Shown here: positions 31,925 to 42,824 of the stretch, one piece after another
How positions within the stretch are numbered: position 1 is the stretch's first letter
Layout: every line of letters starts with the position of its first letter
Origin: Dactylis glomerata
Taxonomy: Eukaryota > Streptophyta > Magnoliopsida > Poales > Poaceae
Length of the DNA stretch: 64,000 bases
Direction of reading: 5' to 3'
NCBI GenBank assembly: GCA_007115705.1
Contig: QXEO01000553.1
Span: 17,823,366-17,887,365 of the forward strand
Position numbers and translations under genes: made by a program
Notes under the pieces: generated by a model
What the model was told of the DNA's origin: nothing
The model's database searches: none
Seen by the model: the letters and a program-made list of their open reading frames with translations, nothing else

Positions 31925-33797
31925 TCAATCCTCCCAGTCATCAAAGTCATCGGAGCCTTCAGCATCGTCATCATCATCAGCATCGTCAGCATCCACGTCC
32001 TCTTCAACCTCCTCAATCTCTGCATCAGCATCTCCTGCAGGGGCATCTGGAGGAGCAAAGAGATGCTTCTCCAAATCACACCAGTTATAGCGATCAGTGT
32101 TCCAAGCTACATAAGAAGTAGATGCAGTAGGAGTGGGCTCGATAGTCTGTGCTCCACTAAGACGGTGCAAAATCAACTGCTGATTGTCTTGAATCGTCTT
32201 CCTCTCCATGTTGGCCTGGTAGTTCTCACAGTGGATCTCAACCTTCATGCAAAGAACATTCCTCTCAAACCAACTGAGCATCTTGACTTCTCTAGACATG
32301 GAAGTAGCAGCAGCTCTCTGAGCACGAGTAGGAGCACTCGACCTAGCATCAGCCATGAAAGTACTAGGATAAGCAGTGGAAGGGGCAGATGGCTTCTTCT
32401 TTTTGATGTATTGCTTCTTGACTGAGTGCTCCACGCAATCATCACTAAGATCATACTCCTGAAGGGAATGCTTGATGAGGAGCATGATGTAAGGAGCATA
32501 TGGAAGTGTGTTCCTCTAAAATATGGCATCCTTAATCTCATGATAAATAAAGTCCATCACTTCTAAAGTGAAATCCTCATCCAGGTCAGAAGAAGTAGCA
32601 CACTCATGGGCAAGGAAAAGAAGATCGACAAGTGAGGTGCGGATGGCATCATTGTTACCACCACTAGGGGCAATGTTCTCTCTGAAGATGCAGACAAGCT
32701 GATCATAAAGTGGAAGCAAAATATTGATAAAGCCGATGACACCAGTGGAGTCATAGAGATCATAAAGCTTGTCCTTGTCAGGCTTTGTACCCAGAGTGAA
32801 CACGGCAACCTACTGGATTCTCCCCATCATAAGCATAACCCAAGAGAGAGGCAAACCCAGAGAAATCAGCTTGACAGTAATGCTCTCTAGACATCCATTT
32901 CATTGTCTTCTATGCATTGGGCATGATCACTAGAGTGGCATAGAACTGCATGATGAGGTGAGGATTAAAGTTGCACTTCAGAACAGCTAGCTCAGTCAAT
33001 CCCAAATTTCTCAATCACAGAAATAGCATCATCAAAGTAGGTCTTGCTGCGAAGGTGTTCGAGGTCAATAGGATGCATGGGACGGGTTGGGTTCTTTAGA
33101 CTTGCATAGACATCACGGAAGATGGACCACTGCTCCTCACACCAAAAGCCACGATCCTTAATCGCTTCATCACGGGGTGTGGCGTACCAATCATTGCACT
33201 GCACAAGAATGTAGTCAAGCTCGGGCATGTTCTTGTAGTTAGGTCTTGTTGCTTTCCCTTTGCGGCGAGCTTGAGCTTTTGCAAGATTTTCCTTCTCAGC
33301 TCTCTTAGCAGCCTGCCTCTAACGCTGACAGATCGCAACCTCATCAACAAGAACTCCTTCTTCATTTGGAATCAATCGATGCTTGCGCTTCGGTAAACCC
33401 GAAACATGACTACTACTACCTGTGAGAGAGGAGCAAGGATAGCAAGGGGATAAGCATATGCACACAAGTTACTGAAAAGAGAGCAAGAATCAGGTTGTAT
33501 GGAAGAAAACTTCACAAGAGGAATCAAATTAGAGTGAGCAATTAAAAAAAATCGGGGAACAAAGTGCCAGGCCAGATTATCCGGACAGGGGGCCGGATAA
33601 TCCCCCCCCCCCTCGAAAAATTTCTCACAAACTGCTGTAGACTCAGATTTGATAGATCGAGTGAAATTATATCATACAAAGTGATTCAAGACAAAAGGAA
33701 CAACTCAGAGGAAGCCAATCTCCAAGAAATTTCGAAATAAAGTTTCATACTATACCACACCGTAGGGTTAGGAAATATGAGCTTTACCCGCATCCAT
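31925..33797 (-). pseudogene. Third gene of B, downstream of pol, with a probable 368-bp intron (broken)
   Basis: Reading on the minus strand, an ATG at 33797 begins ATGGATGCGG, then a GTAAAG donor (33787). A pyrimidine-rich stretch ends CACAG at 33420, and the joined frame continues with Ser-Ser-Ser-His, a basic stretch, and a lysine/arginine-rich helix. Conserved-looking segments are DLEHLRSKTYFDDA then VIEKFG (about 33085-32995), CNFNPHLIMQF, and FASLLGYAYDGEN. The product ends with a long Asp/Glu tail (31990-31925). Defects are TAG at 33321-33319, a frameshift near 32995, a stop near 32910 and another shift near 32815. SIRE/Maximus elements can carry an extra (env-like) ORF here, but I see no signal peptide or membrane helix. 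Function unknown. Confidence 0.6.
33420..33787 (-). other. Candidate intron of the third gene of B
   Basis: A GG|GTAAAG donor and a CTCCTCTCTCACAG| acceptor bound 368 bp. Its removal joins ATG-GAT-GCG-G to GT-AGT-AGT in frame. Inside are two GGCC(G/A)GATTATCCGG-type motifs and a C run at 33602-33612. Confidence 0.5.
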
Positions 33798-33972
33798 CAC
33801 AAAAACGGCTTGGGGAGAGGCTTCCCGAGGAGGAGGAGATCAAACTCTGGCGAGGGCCGGCCTTAGGGATGGCCGGAGCACTGCCGGCGATGAGGGAGAG
33901 GCAGTGGCGGCAGGAGAGAGAAATCAGGGTGGGGGGAAAAGGAATTGCCCGAATAGGCAGCCCTACCCCGCC

Positions 33973-33980
33973 CTTAAATA
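33973..33980 (-). promoter_or_regulatory. Internal TATA box for the third gene of B
   Basis: TATTTAAG on the minus strand lies about 176 nt upstream of the ATG, followed by a CT-rich leader (33960-33880). At 33999-34085, upstream in sense, are GGCCGGATAATC, CGAATTATCCG and GATATTCTGGCC. These are the same motif class as in the LTR. Confidence 0.5.
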
Positions 33981-34602
33981 CTCTGTCTCCATGCCGGCCG
34001 GATAATCTAGCCAAACTGAGCCCGAATTATCCGCCCCACCCCCTCAGATATTCTGCCCAGGGTGGCGATATTCTGGCCTGGAAAACCAGAGAGCCAAACC
34101 ATACAATTTTTTATAAAACAGAATTTCTTTTTGACAAAAATTTGAACTTGTGTGCATAGAATAGATGTTTTGTGATAGGAGGGCTTAGGATAGAGAGCAA
34201 ACACGGAGTGGTTCTTGGCACTTGACATCGCAAAAACAAGAAATCATTGGAAAATCCAATGCAAGTGCCTGCCCATATCAAAGATAGAGACAATGACAAA
34301 AAAGCTCAATAAGACTCAAATAGGATTTGCAAGGAATCAACTCTTCGAAAAGAAGAGGTCGGTGGCCGAGGCCACCATGTTTTTGTGTTATGGCACTGGA
34401 CCGCGAAGATGTATCTTGGGTCCATAACCAATACTCGTCATTGAAACTCATATATCACAAAATGATATGAAGAGAATGATTTTGTTACTATTGGCATGAT
34501 GGGGGGAGGGATAGCCCAATTAATTAGGACCGCACTCCCCCTATCTCCATGCCCACACCTGAACCAAACAAGTATTGAAATATAGGTGTATTTGCAAGAT
34601 GC

Positions 34603-36154
34603 TCAAGCCACACTCCTTGAATTAATGATATTTAGCTCATTCCTCAAATATCCAAATCTTGCTTCATCAAGGGGCTTCGTGAATATATCAGCAAGTTGAT
34701 CCTTGGTGCAAACATATGCAAGCTCAATATCACCATGGGCAACATGATCTCTAATAAAATGATTCCAGATCTCAATATGCTTGGTTCTTGAATGTTGCAC
34801 CGGATTATAGGCTATCTTGATAGCACTCTCATTGTCACATAAAAGAGGCACTTTGTCACAACTGACACCATATTCCTTTAAAGTTTGCCTCATCCACAAC
34901 AATGGAGTGCATCCACTTGCGGGGGCAATGTATTCAGCTTCAGCGGTGGAGAGAGATATGCAATTTTGCTTCTTAGAAGACCAACACACCAAAGACCTAC
35001 CAAGAAATTGGCAAGTTGGGGGTATGAACCAAATATCAAAAGATTCTTTTGACCGCCATTAGGTGGCTTTCTTTAGGAGCGGCTTGATACCTTGCACACA
35101 CACCTACACTCAACACAATATCTGGTCTAGATGCGCATAGGTAAAGCAAAGAACCTATCATAGAATGGTATACCTTTTGATCCACATCTTTACCATTGGG
35201 ATCTAGTTCAAGATGACATTTAGTGGGCATTGGTATGGTGGCCCCATTTAGTTCCTTCATCTTGAACCTCTTGAGCATATCTTGGACATATTTGGCTTGA
35301 TTAATAAAAGTCCCTTCTTTCAATTGCTTGATTTCAAAACCAAGAAAGAACTTCATTTCGCCCATCATAGACATCTCAAACATATCGGTCATAAGCTATG
35401 AAAATTCATCATTAAAAGCTTTGTTAGTAGAGCCAAAGATAATATCATCAACATATAGTTGGCATACGAAAAGCTCCCCATTGACCCTCTTAGTAAAAAG
35501 AGTGGGATCGATTTTCCCAACTTCAAACCCACGGTCTAACAACAACTCCTTAAGGTGCTCATACCACGCACGTGGGGCTTGTTTAAGGCCATAGAGTGCC
35601 TTATGGAGTTTGTAGACATGGTTAGGGAAGTTGAGGTCCTCAAACCCCGGGTGTTGCTTAACATATACTTCCTCTTTCAATGGACCATTTAGAAAAGCAC
35701 TTTTAACATCCATTTGTTGCAACTTAAAATTATGACGTGTGGCATATGCAAGAAGGATATAGATGGACTCAAGGCGAGCCACGATAGCATAAGTTTCTCC
35801 AAAGTCAATGCCTTCAACTTGAGAGGAACCTTGAGCAATCAATCTTGCCTTGTTCCTCACAACAATTCCATGCTCATCTTGCTTGTTCTTGAATATCCAC
35901 TTTGTGCCAATCACATTGCGGCACTCTCTTGGCTTCTCCACTAACACCCACACATTATTGCGCTTGAAGTTATTGAGTTCTTCATGCATAGCATCCAACC
36001 ATTCTAGATCTTCAAGTGCTTCAAATACTTTCTTGGGTTCAACCATGGAGATATAGGCATGATGATTGCTAAATTTTGCCAATTGACCTCGAGTTGACAC
36101 GTTGCCTCTTAAATCTCCAATAACCCTCTGAAGGGTATGACCACTAAGTTTCAA
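34603..36154 (-). pseudogene. B reverse transcriptase and RNase H
   Basis: The RT has GTKWIFKNK, RLIAQG, QMDVKSAFLNG, ALYGLKQAPRAWY and the catalytic LYVDDIIFG (about 35465-35440), standard for copia. The connection domain runs 35392-35036 (FFLGFEI, GSLLYLCASRPDI). RNase H keeps SLSTAEAEYI, KHIEIW..HFIRDH and DQLADIFTKPL (34930-34640). The stretch between KRIF (about 35040) and the LG(R)SLVCW region is too short: about 35-40 residues containing the usual YSDSDYAG motif are missing, and a stop interrupts after LLIFG. A stop also separates RT from the connection domain (35396). Confidence 0.85.
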
Positions 36155-36160
36155 GTTCCT

Positions 36161-37602
36161 TTAAACTCTTCTCTTGCGACGGGCTTCGATCTCCTCATTT
36201 GACCTTTGAGGAATCACTTGATCATCTTGATCATTTTGGTCCACGTCTTGACCATTATCTTGACCTTGATCATCATTGAGCACATCATCACTCTCTTCAT
36301 GAGTAGGTTGATCTTGGTCTTGTGAAGAATTAGGGGCGGTTGTGATAACCGGAGAGGATGGTGGTGCCCCTTCTTCTTCATGAAGGTCCTTGTCTTGTTC
36401 TTTGGTTGGTGCATTGGTTGCTTCTTCGGGAGAGGCTTGTTGAGCTTGTGCAGATGAGGGCTCCACTTGAGTAGAGCATATTTCTTCTCGGTCGGCCACA
36501 AGGTGTCCCTCAATGGGACAGAAAAATCCCACGACCATTCTTCTTATGGCATCTTGAGGTATTTCATGATCTACATAAGAAGCAACAACATCTTGCCCCC
36601 CTTGGGAGCTATAATTTTCTTCGAATACCACACTACACAATTCTTCAACACGTCCGGTGGACTTGTTGAAGAATCTATAAGTGTGGGATTCAGCACCATA
36701 ACCAACAAAAATACCTTCTAATGCTTTCAGATCAAATTTACCTAAACGAACTCCTTTTCTAAGAAAGAAACACTTACAACCGAAAACCCAGAAGTACTTG
36801 ATGTTGGGCTTGCTTCCGGTGAGAATTTCATATGGAGTCATGTTCAAGCCTTTGAGGAGGAAGAGCCGGTTCAATGAATGACAAGCTGTAGAGATAGCTT
36901 CGGCCCAAAAGTTGTATGGAGATTTAAACTCCGCCAACATGGACCTAGCCATATCCATAAGAGTCCGGTTCTTTCTCTCGGCTACACCATTTTGTTGAGG
37001 GGTGTATGCAGCGGAATATTGATGTCATATCCCCTCATCAATGAGAAAGCCATTTAAGGTGTAGTTCTTGAACTCGGAGCCATTGTCACTTCTTATTGCC
37101 AAAATATTTTGCCGATATTGACGTTCAACTTCTTTGGCAAAGTCGATGACGGCTTGTTGAGTCTCACTCTTGTATGCAAAGAAATAAACCCATGTATATC
37201 TTGAATAGTCATCAACAATCACCAAACAATTTTTCCCACCAAGACTTGCATGAGAAGCAGGACCAAAGAGATCCTCATGAAGGAGCTCCAAAATCCTCTT
37301 GGAAGAAATAATAGTCTTGCTTGAATGGGGAGAGTCATGCACTAGAACACAAGCCTGCAAACACGATCTTTGGCAAAAGAAACATCCTATTTTAGTCCGA
37401 GAATGTGGCCTCCCTTGTGAAGGCTTTGCAAAGTTCTTATATTGACATGGGCTAGTCGGCGATGCCAAAGCCAACCCACATCGGCCTTTCCAATTAGATA
37501 CATTGCACTCGTAGTGGTTTTCCCCGAGAAGTCCACCACATACAAGTTGTTTTCAATATGCCCAACGAAAGCGACCTTTAGAGACTTGCTCCATAAGAGT
37601 AC
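36161..37602 (-). pseudogene. B integrase (with gag-pre-integrase end)
   Basis: From 37602 down the fragment has the end of the gag-pre-integrase segment, PHSRTKIG, FCQRSCLQACV, then HEDLFGPA, VIVDDYSRYTWVYFF (first catalytic Asp region), IRSDNGSEFKN (second Asp), and from 36958 FWAEAISTACHSLNR, TPYEILTGSKPN and FGCKCFFL. It ends in an acidic linker with DQDQ/DQND repeats before RT. A stop near 37025 breaks the frame between Asp2 and the downstream part. Element E enters at its upstream end. Confidence 0.85.
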
Positions 37603-38163
37603 TGATAAGGATCACGCCGGTGATCCTATGAGTTTTGTCCCGATCTTTCACAGCGAGTCAACCCAGATAAATAATCTTCCAATAACGCGAGGAACGTCAC
37701 CTGAAGAAGAGGAACGAATCCAGCAAGCAACACGATGAAGATCACCACGCCTCAAACCTGAGCCTGATAATTCTTGATGAACACACGAACCCTCGCAGCA
37801 ATATATTTGACAAACATGGCAGCGCCGTTTCCCCGGAGGGATGATACACGGTGGAACACCACGCGATAGTTTAATCTAAAATTCTGAACTCCCTAAACCC
37901 TAGACTGCTGGCCTCCTTATATAGACAGCCAGAAAACTATTGGGCTTGGATAGGCCCAAACCCAAAACACAAATAATTCTAAGTGGCCCATAACATGGCC
38001 TAGCACACGGAATAACATAAGCAGATATGTAAATTGCTGACACAACCTTAGACTAAATTATTTCATATCGTAGGTCGTCCTGGCGTGCCAATCAGCAACG
38101 AGCTTCCCTCATCTCGGTGGAGTCCTGAAATTGGGCTTCACCTCCTCCTTCATGCCCATATCA
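37603..38163 (-). repeat. E 3' LTR
   Basis: On the plus strand it reads TGATAAGGATC...GCCCATATCA. TATATAAG (minus) is at 37923-37916. The purine tract follows on the high-coordinate side (38164-38178, minus AAGGGGGGGAGGA). Confidence 0.9.
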
Positions 38164-38582
38164 TCCTCCCCCCCTTCAAAAAGCGTTGTCCCCAACGCGT
38201 GAGGGTCTGCTCGAAAAGGTGGCGGAAGATCAACAATAGCACCACGCATATTCGCCGTCTTCAAGTCTTGCTTGCCTTCCTCACCACATCCTCCCTCTTG
38301 GCCTGCTCGACTTGATATAGCCCTAGGTGGTTGCACCTCTTTTCTTCGCCAAATGAACCTGTACTTAGGCGCCTCCACATTTTTCTTCTCAATCCTTGCT
38401 GGAACCTTGCGTTGCTGAACATGAACCTGCTTAGCACGACCCTGCAAAGTACTAATACCTGGGCCACACAACTGACAAACACGTCCATCCTTGCATGTAT
38501 GCACACGCACGGCTGCTCCAACAAAACGTCTCTGAGGTGTTCTCGCAAAACTGTGGCTGACTACCCGTGGCACCATATGCAC
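38109..38582 (-). CDS. E small ORF next to the 3' LTR (157 aa, runs into LTR)
   Basis: The product is basic, with CQLCGPGI, VEAPKYRFIWRRKE and a GCGEEGKQDL segment. TTLFEGGEDD lies at the purine tract, and the last ~18 codons are in the LTR. E' has a matching ORF with the same ends. A stop near 38620 separates it from the protease frame, so it may be the C-terminal part of the same polyprotein in an intact copy. No known domain recognised. Confidence 0.5.
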   Translation of the reverse strand: MHMVPRVVSHSFARTPQRRFVGAAVRVHTCKDGRVCQLCGPGISTLQGRAKQVHVQQRKVPARIEKKNVEAPKYRFIWRRKEVQPPRAISSRAGQEGGCGEEGKQDLKTANMRGAIVDLPPPFRADPHALGTTLFEGGEDDMGMKEEVKPNFRTPPR

Positions 38583-38612
38583 CGGAACACGATCAGCACC
38601 ACCGTCATCGGT

Positions 38613-39740
38613 CTAAACACCCATGTCAACACGAACTGGAAGTGGAACACATGGAACACATGCTGACATATCCTTCCCTTCATCAATATGAGGCTTGACT
38701 TCAACCGGCTTGTCACTAACAAGAACAACTGGCGTGTCATCTACAGGCTTGGCTGAAACAATATCACGAACGACGCTCTTCGCATCATGCTCCTCAGGTT
38801 GCGGCGTAGCTAGCCCAGATTTTGGCTTAGCCTTGCGCAACTTCTCCTTGTGTACCACCAGCTCAACATCAGACTTTATGTGATCATCCTGCATAGGTTT
38901 CAAAGTCCGCTGTTTGCCATCATGCACAAAAGAATATGTATTTGCTCTCCCAGCATGAGTAACATTGCGATCATACTGCCATGGACGTCCAAGTAACAGT
39001 CCACACACCTCCAATGGCAACACATCGCACTCGACCTCATCAACATAATCACCAACTGTAAATGGCACACGTACCTTATTAGTAACTTTCAGCATACCAC
39101 AACTATTTAACCATGCAACATGCTTAGGTTCAGGAATACGCCATGTTGACAAACCCAAAGTCGACACCACAGCCTTACTGATGCCATTACAGTAGCTACC
39201 ACCATCCACCATGAGCTTGCATGCTTTGCCCTTGATCATACACTGTGTCTGAAATAGACTCCAACGCTGACCTCTTTCCACTGTCATACAAGCATCATCA
39301 TAGACTCTCTTTAGTTGCATATTCAACCCATTTAACGGTTCAGCTGCTTCCAAAACATCCTGGACAACATCAGCCTTCGTATCTGCATAAGGTACAATTG
39401 TTGTCGTAGCCGGACTGACCTGCTCTAGAAAACAACCCGCTGGCACAAAACGATGCCTCGCAAGGCGCTTCATTTCTCCCCAAGTGTTTGGAGGACTCTG
39501 GCCCTTTATACGCATATCATACCGTAAACGCTTCCACCAAGCTGTAGTTGTTTGATCAAAGCGATCAAGAGCAGAAGTGTAACAAGTAATTTCTCCATAA
39601 TCTCGAGAACGCGGCAATAACCAACGGTCCATTACCTCTTCCCATGCTAGGTATTCCTATGGCGTAGCATCAATCTTCAACCAAAGCCTTCGCAAACCTC
39701 CCAATGCCTTAGTTGCAGCAATAGCATCAGGGTAAATTAG
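38613..39740 (-). pseudogene. E gag-protease
   Basis: 339 codons are open from 39632, and the frame extends upstream (KALGGLRRLWLKID) past one stop near 39660. It contains TTAWWKRLRYDM and FVPAGC (gag), then CMIKGKACKLMVDGGSYCNG (protease, Asp-Gly-Gly), VECDVLPLEVCGLLLGRPWQYD, and a Lys-rich tail. No zinc knuckle is visible. The region is shared with E' and, more distantly, with the protease of A (DGGSCNN, LLLGRPWQFD). Confidence 0.75.
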
Positions 39741-39949
39741 GGGTGCTTCATCCGCTTCGCCGAGCCAAAGTGCTTGATAATAATCTGATACTTCTTCGGA
39801 AACGGTCGTAACAACACCTCCTACCATAGTTGTTCAACGGCAAAGTCCCACCAGTACTGTGGTAGAGAAACAATGCAGATTTCACACCCAAAGTGCTCTG
39901 CAACAGACAAACTAAACAGACACGTCCCCGCAGCAGAACCTGCACCCGC

Positions 39950-40752
39950 CTGAAGCAAAACCAACAGCCAAAAAGTACCTACGCTCCCGTTCAGACAAAG
40001 AACCTCCAATGTCTGATAGGTAGCGATCAAAACCACCGCAGGAAATCGAAGCCGGTGTGCGCTCTCGATAGAGAATCAATGGGCCGGCCCATTGGGATAG
40101 CAAGGCGCAGCAATTCCTGGGCGAGCGAGCCGCGTGAGGACTGGGCGCGATCCCTTTTCACGGAAACAGCAGCGACCCATCCCTGGGCGCGATCGAGGGG
40201 CGAGCCGGGCGCCAGGGACCAGACGGCTCTGCCCTTGTGCGAGCGGCCGTCGCCTCCTCTTTTTTTTCTAATCAGTTTGGGCCAACAACTTAGGCCAGTC
40301 CAAGTGCTTGGGGCATACCACGCGAGCGACAACAGCCCTCGAGGCTGGGAGATCGGATCGATGGGCGATCCCCTGAGGCGCTGCGCTCGCTCCACCATAG
40401 ACCACCTCTGTGGTTCGGCGCACGGGGCGAAGCGGACTATTTTTTTTACTGCTATATTCCCGATCAGATCTCATTTGCTATTTCTTTTTTTCTCTCTCAG
40501 ATCGATCGAGCCCTGGACTGCCTCCTGCACTGCCTAGACTTCCGGCGGATCAAGCAATCGGATCTAGCCTAGAGCGATCAATTCCTGTATCCCTTTTCTT
40601 TTTCTAGCACTGAGACCATTCGGCCGTAGAGGAAATCTCGATCTGAAACTGCCACGGTGACCAGAAAAACAATCTAATCTGAAAACTGCAGGTAAGAACA
40701 ATCCGCAGATCAAGCAATCAACAGAAAATACTCGATGTGATCAAGATAGTAA
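39950..40752. other. E leader between primer site and gag
   Basis: GC-rich sequence with a TTTCTTTTTTTCTCTCTCAG-like pyrimidine stretch at about 40480-40500. I see no supported coding region; open frames on both strands here overlap and lack motifs. Confidence 0.4.
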
Positions 40753-40764
40753 TCTAATACCACA

Positions 40765-41325
40765 TGATAAGGATCACGCCGGTGATCCTATGAGTTTTGT
40801 CCCGATCTTTCATAGCGAGTCAACCCGGATAAATAATCTTCCAATAACGCGATGAACGTCACCTGAAGAAGAGGAACGAATCCGGCAAGCAACGCGATGA
40901 AGATCACCACGCCTCAAACCTGAGCCTGATAATTCTTGATGAACACAAGAACCCTCATAGCAATATATTTGACAAACACGGCAGCGCCGTTTCCCCGGAG
41001 GGATGATACACGGTGGAACACCACGCGATAGTTTAATCTAAAATTCTGAACTCCCTAAACCCTAGACTGCTGGCCTCCTTATATAGACGGCCAGAAAACT
41101 ATTGGGCTTGGACAGGCCCAAACCCAAAACACAAATAATTCTAAGTGGCCCATAACATGACCTAGCACACGGAATAACATAAGCAGATATGTAAATTGCT
41201 GACACAACCTTAGACTAAATTATTTCATATCGTAGGTTGTCCTGGCGTGCCAATCAGCAACGAGCTTCCCTCATCTCGGTGGAGTCCTGAAATTGGGCTT
41301 CACCTCCTCCTTCGTGCCCATATCA
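40765..41325 (-). repeat. E 5' LTR
   Basis: It has the same 561-bp length as the 3' LTR. TATATAAG (minus) is at 41085-41078. It is followed on the low-coordinate side by TGGTATTAGA at 40762-40753, a weak match to the tRNA-Met site. Confidence 0.9.
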
Positions 41326-41588
41326 AGTACCACAATTTCATTATCAATGAAGACGGCAAAGCCCATCTTACCAAGCGCACGAACTGAAAGTAAATTATAA
41401 CCAAGGGTCTCAACAAGCATGACGTCCACAAGGGAAATATCGGGTGCGACCACCACCTTGCCAAGACCCAATACCTCGGACTGTGACATGTCTCCATAAG
41501 TGACGGTTATATTGTTGACGTTAGGCCTCATCTCCATCATGATCTTCTTGCTTCCGGTCATATGACTTGTGCATCTACTATCAAGCAC
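41326..41588 (-). pseudogene. B protease to gag-pre-integrase
   Basis: The reading frame starts with LDSRCTSHMTG, where functional copia proteases have DSG(A/C); here Gly is Arg, so the enzyme would be inactive. It continues with VMLVETLGYNLLSVRALG, the conserved NLLSV segment, and is cut at 41326 by element E (TSD AGTAC at 41326-41330). Confidence 0.75.
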
Positions 41589-42819
41589 CCATTTTGATCC
41601 ACCGAAAGCATAGTCCTACAAGAGAGCATTGCTTGGTGGTAGGTCCCCATTTTCTCAATGGGTCTTCTTTTGTTAGCAACAGGGGTCTTTGGAACCCAAA
41701 TAGACCAAGAAACATAACCATCATTTGGACCAACATATTTTGCATACACATCACCATAATAATCACGAAATAAAACATAGTGGGGGTTAGCAATTCCTGC
41801 AAGATCATCATGAGTGGCTTTGCCATGCATAATGGGATCGTTCTTTGCTTGTGTGGGCTTGGCCTTCTTTTTCTTGTTGTTTTTCTTCTTCTTCTTTGAG
41901 ACAAAGCCAGTACCCGTTTTATCATTAAATGCCTTTTGCTTACTCAAAATGTCATTCAACTTTTTCTCACTTATGGGAATGGTGGACTTGGCAAGCTCAT
42001 CTGTCAACCTAGCATTTTCTTCAATATTATTTGCATGATCACAAGTAGAAGTAGAAGAACTAGGCACATCATTTTTAGTCAATTGAATTTGAAGTTGTTC
42101 ATGTGACTTGGTAAGAATAGAGTGTTCACTTTTCAAGGCCTTGTGAGCCTTGTCAAGATCTTCCAAATCCTTAACAAGTTTATCATGACCAACACCAAAT
42201 TCAATCTTTTCCTTTTTAAGCACTTTTACTTTGGCACAAGCATGGTCCCGCTCTTTATTGAGTTTAGAGATAACTTCATTATTAGATTCCTCAATGGAAT
42301 CGAGCTTCTCTTCAAGAGTTGCTCGTTCCTCTTCCTCTCCTACAAGAGAGACTTTTAGTGAGGCAATGTCTTGAGCATACTCTTTTTCAAGCCTTATTTG
42401 TTCATCTAGTTTTTCAAGATTCTTACCATATCGACTCAATAGGCTTTCAAAGTGTAACTTGTGTACATCATCAACACTAGACACATAATCATCAAAAGCA
42501 ATGATTTCTTCCTTTACTCTAAGACTAGCAAGATCATTCAAGGAAGCATCATTTGTCTTAGAGATGGAGGAGGAATGGGTGGGTGATACCTCAGAAGACT
42601 TGGCCATAAGGCACTTGACGTTCTTGATGGGAGAGTCCTCATTGGGATATTCAAAGAGTGATGTGGGAGAAGTTGAGGTGGTTGCAATTGCGGCCATCTC
42701 ACTAGTAGAGGTTTCTTCTTCATCACTCTCACTTGCGGAGTACTCTTCTTGAGTCAAGAACACAAACTTTGGTTGTTGCTTCTTCTTGGATCCACCCTTC
42801 TTCACAAATGGCTTCTTTG
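41558..42819 (-). pseudogene. B gag, C-terminal coiled-coil and basic region
   Basis: About 415 codons are open. A lysine-rich start (KKGGSKKKQQPKFVFL) is followed by an acidic Ser/Thr linker, then a heptad helix of about 150 residues (LEKLDEQIRLEKEYAQ, EEERATLEEKLDSIEE, KVLKKEKIEF). A KKKKKNNKKKK basic block comes next, and the frame runs toward the protease. Long coiled coils before the protease are usual in SIRE/Maximus-type elements. Element D enters at 42819/42825. Confidence 0.75.
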
Positions 42820-42824
42820 ATGGT

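Larger units (their letters stand above)
37603..41325 (-). mobile_element. E: gag-protease-only Ty3-type element inserted in B
   Basis: The element is 3723 bp with TSD AGTAC at 37598-37602 and 41326-41330, and two 561-bp LTRs differing at about 14 sites (about 2.5%). The primer site is imperfect and the purine tract clear. The 2601-bp interior encodes gag-protease and a small ORF but no RT, RNase H or integrase. The degraded relative E' (1105-3175) has the same gene content, so lack of pol is a family trait. It must depend on an autonomous partner. Confidence 0.88.

Noticed and set aside
33598..33612. Run of about 11 C in the candidate intron of B
   Set aside because: A homopolymer could be a sequencing or assembly artefact. 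No biological claim is made from it.
39893..40537. 214-codon plus-strand frame in the leader of E
   Set aside because: It is antisense to the element, crosses the gag start region, contains no recognisable motif, and overlaps frames on the other strand. Treated as a composition effect.
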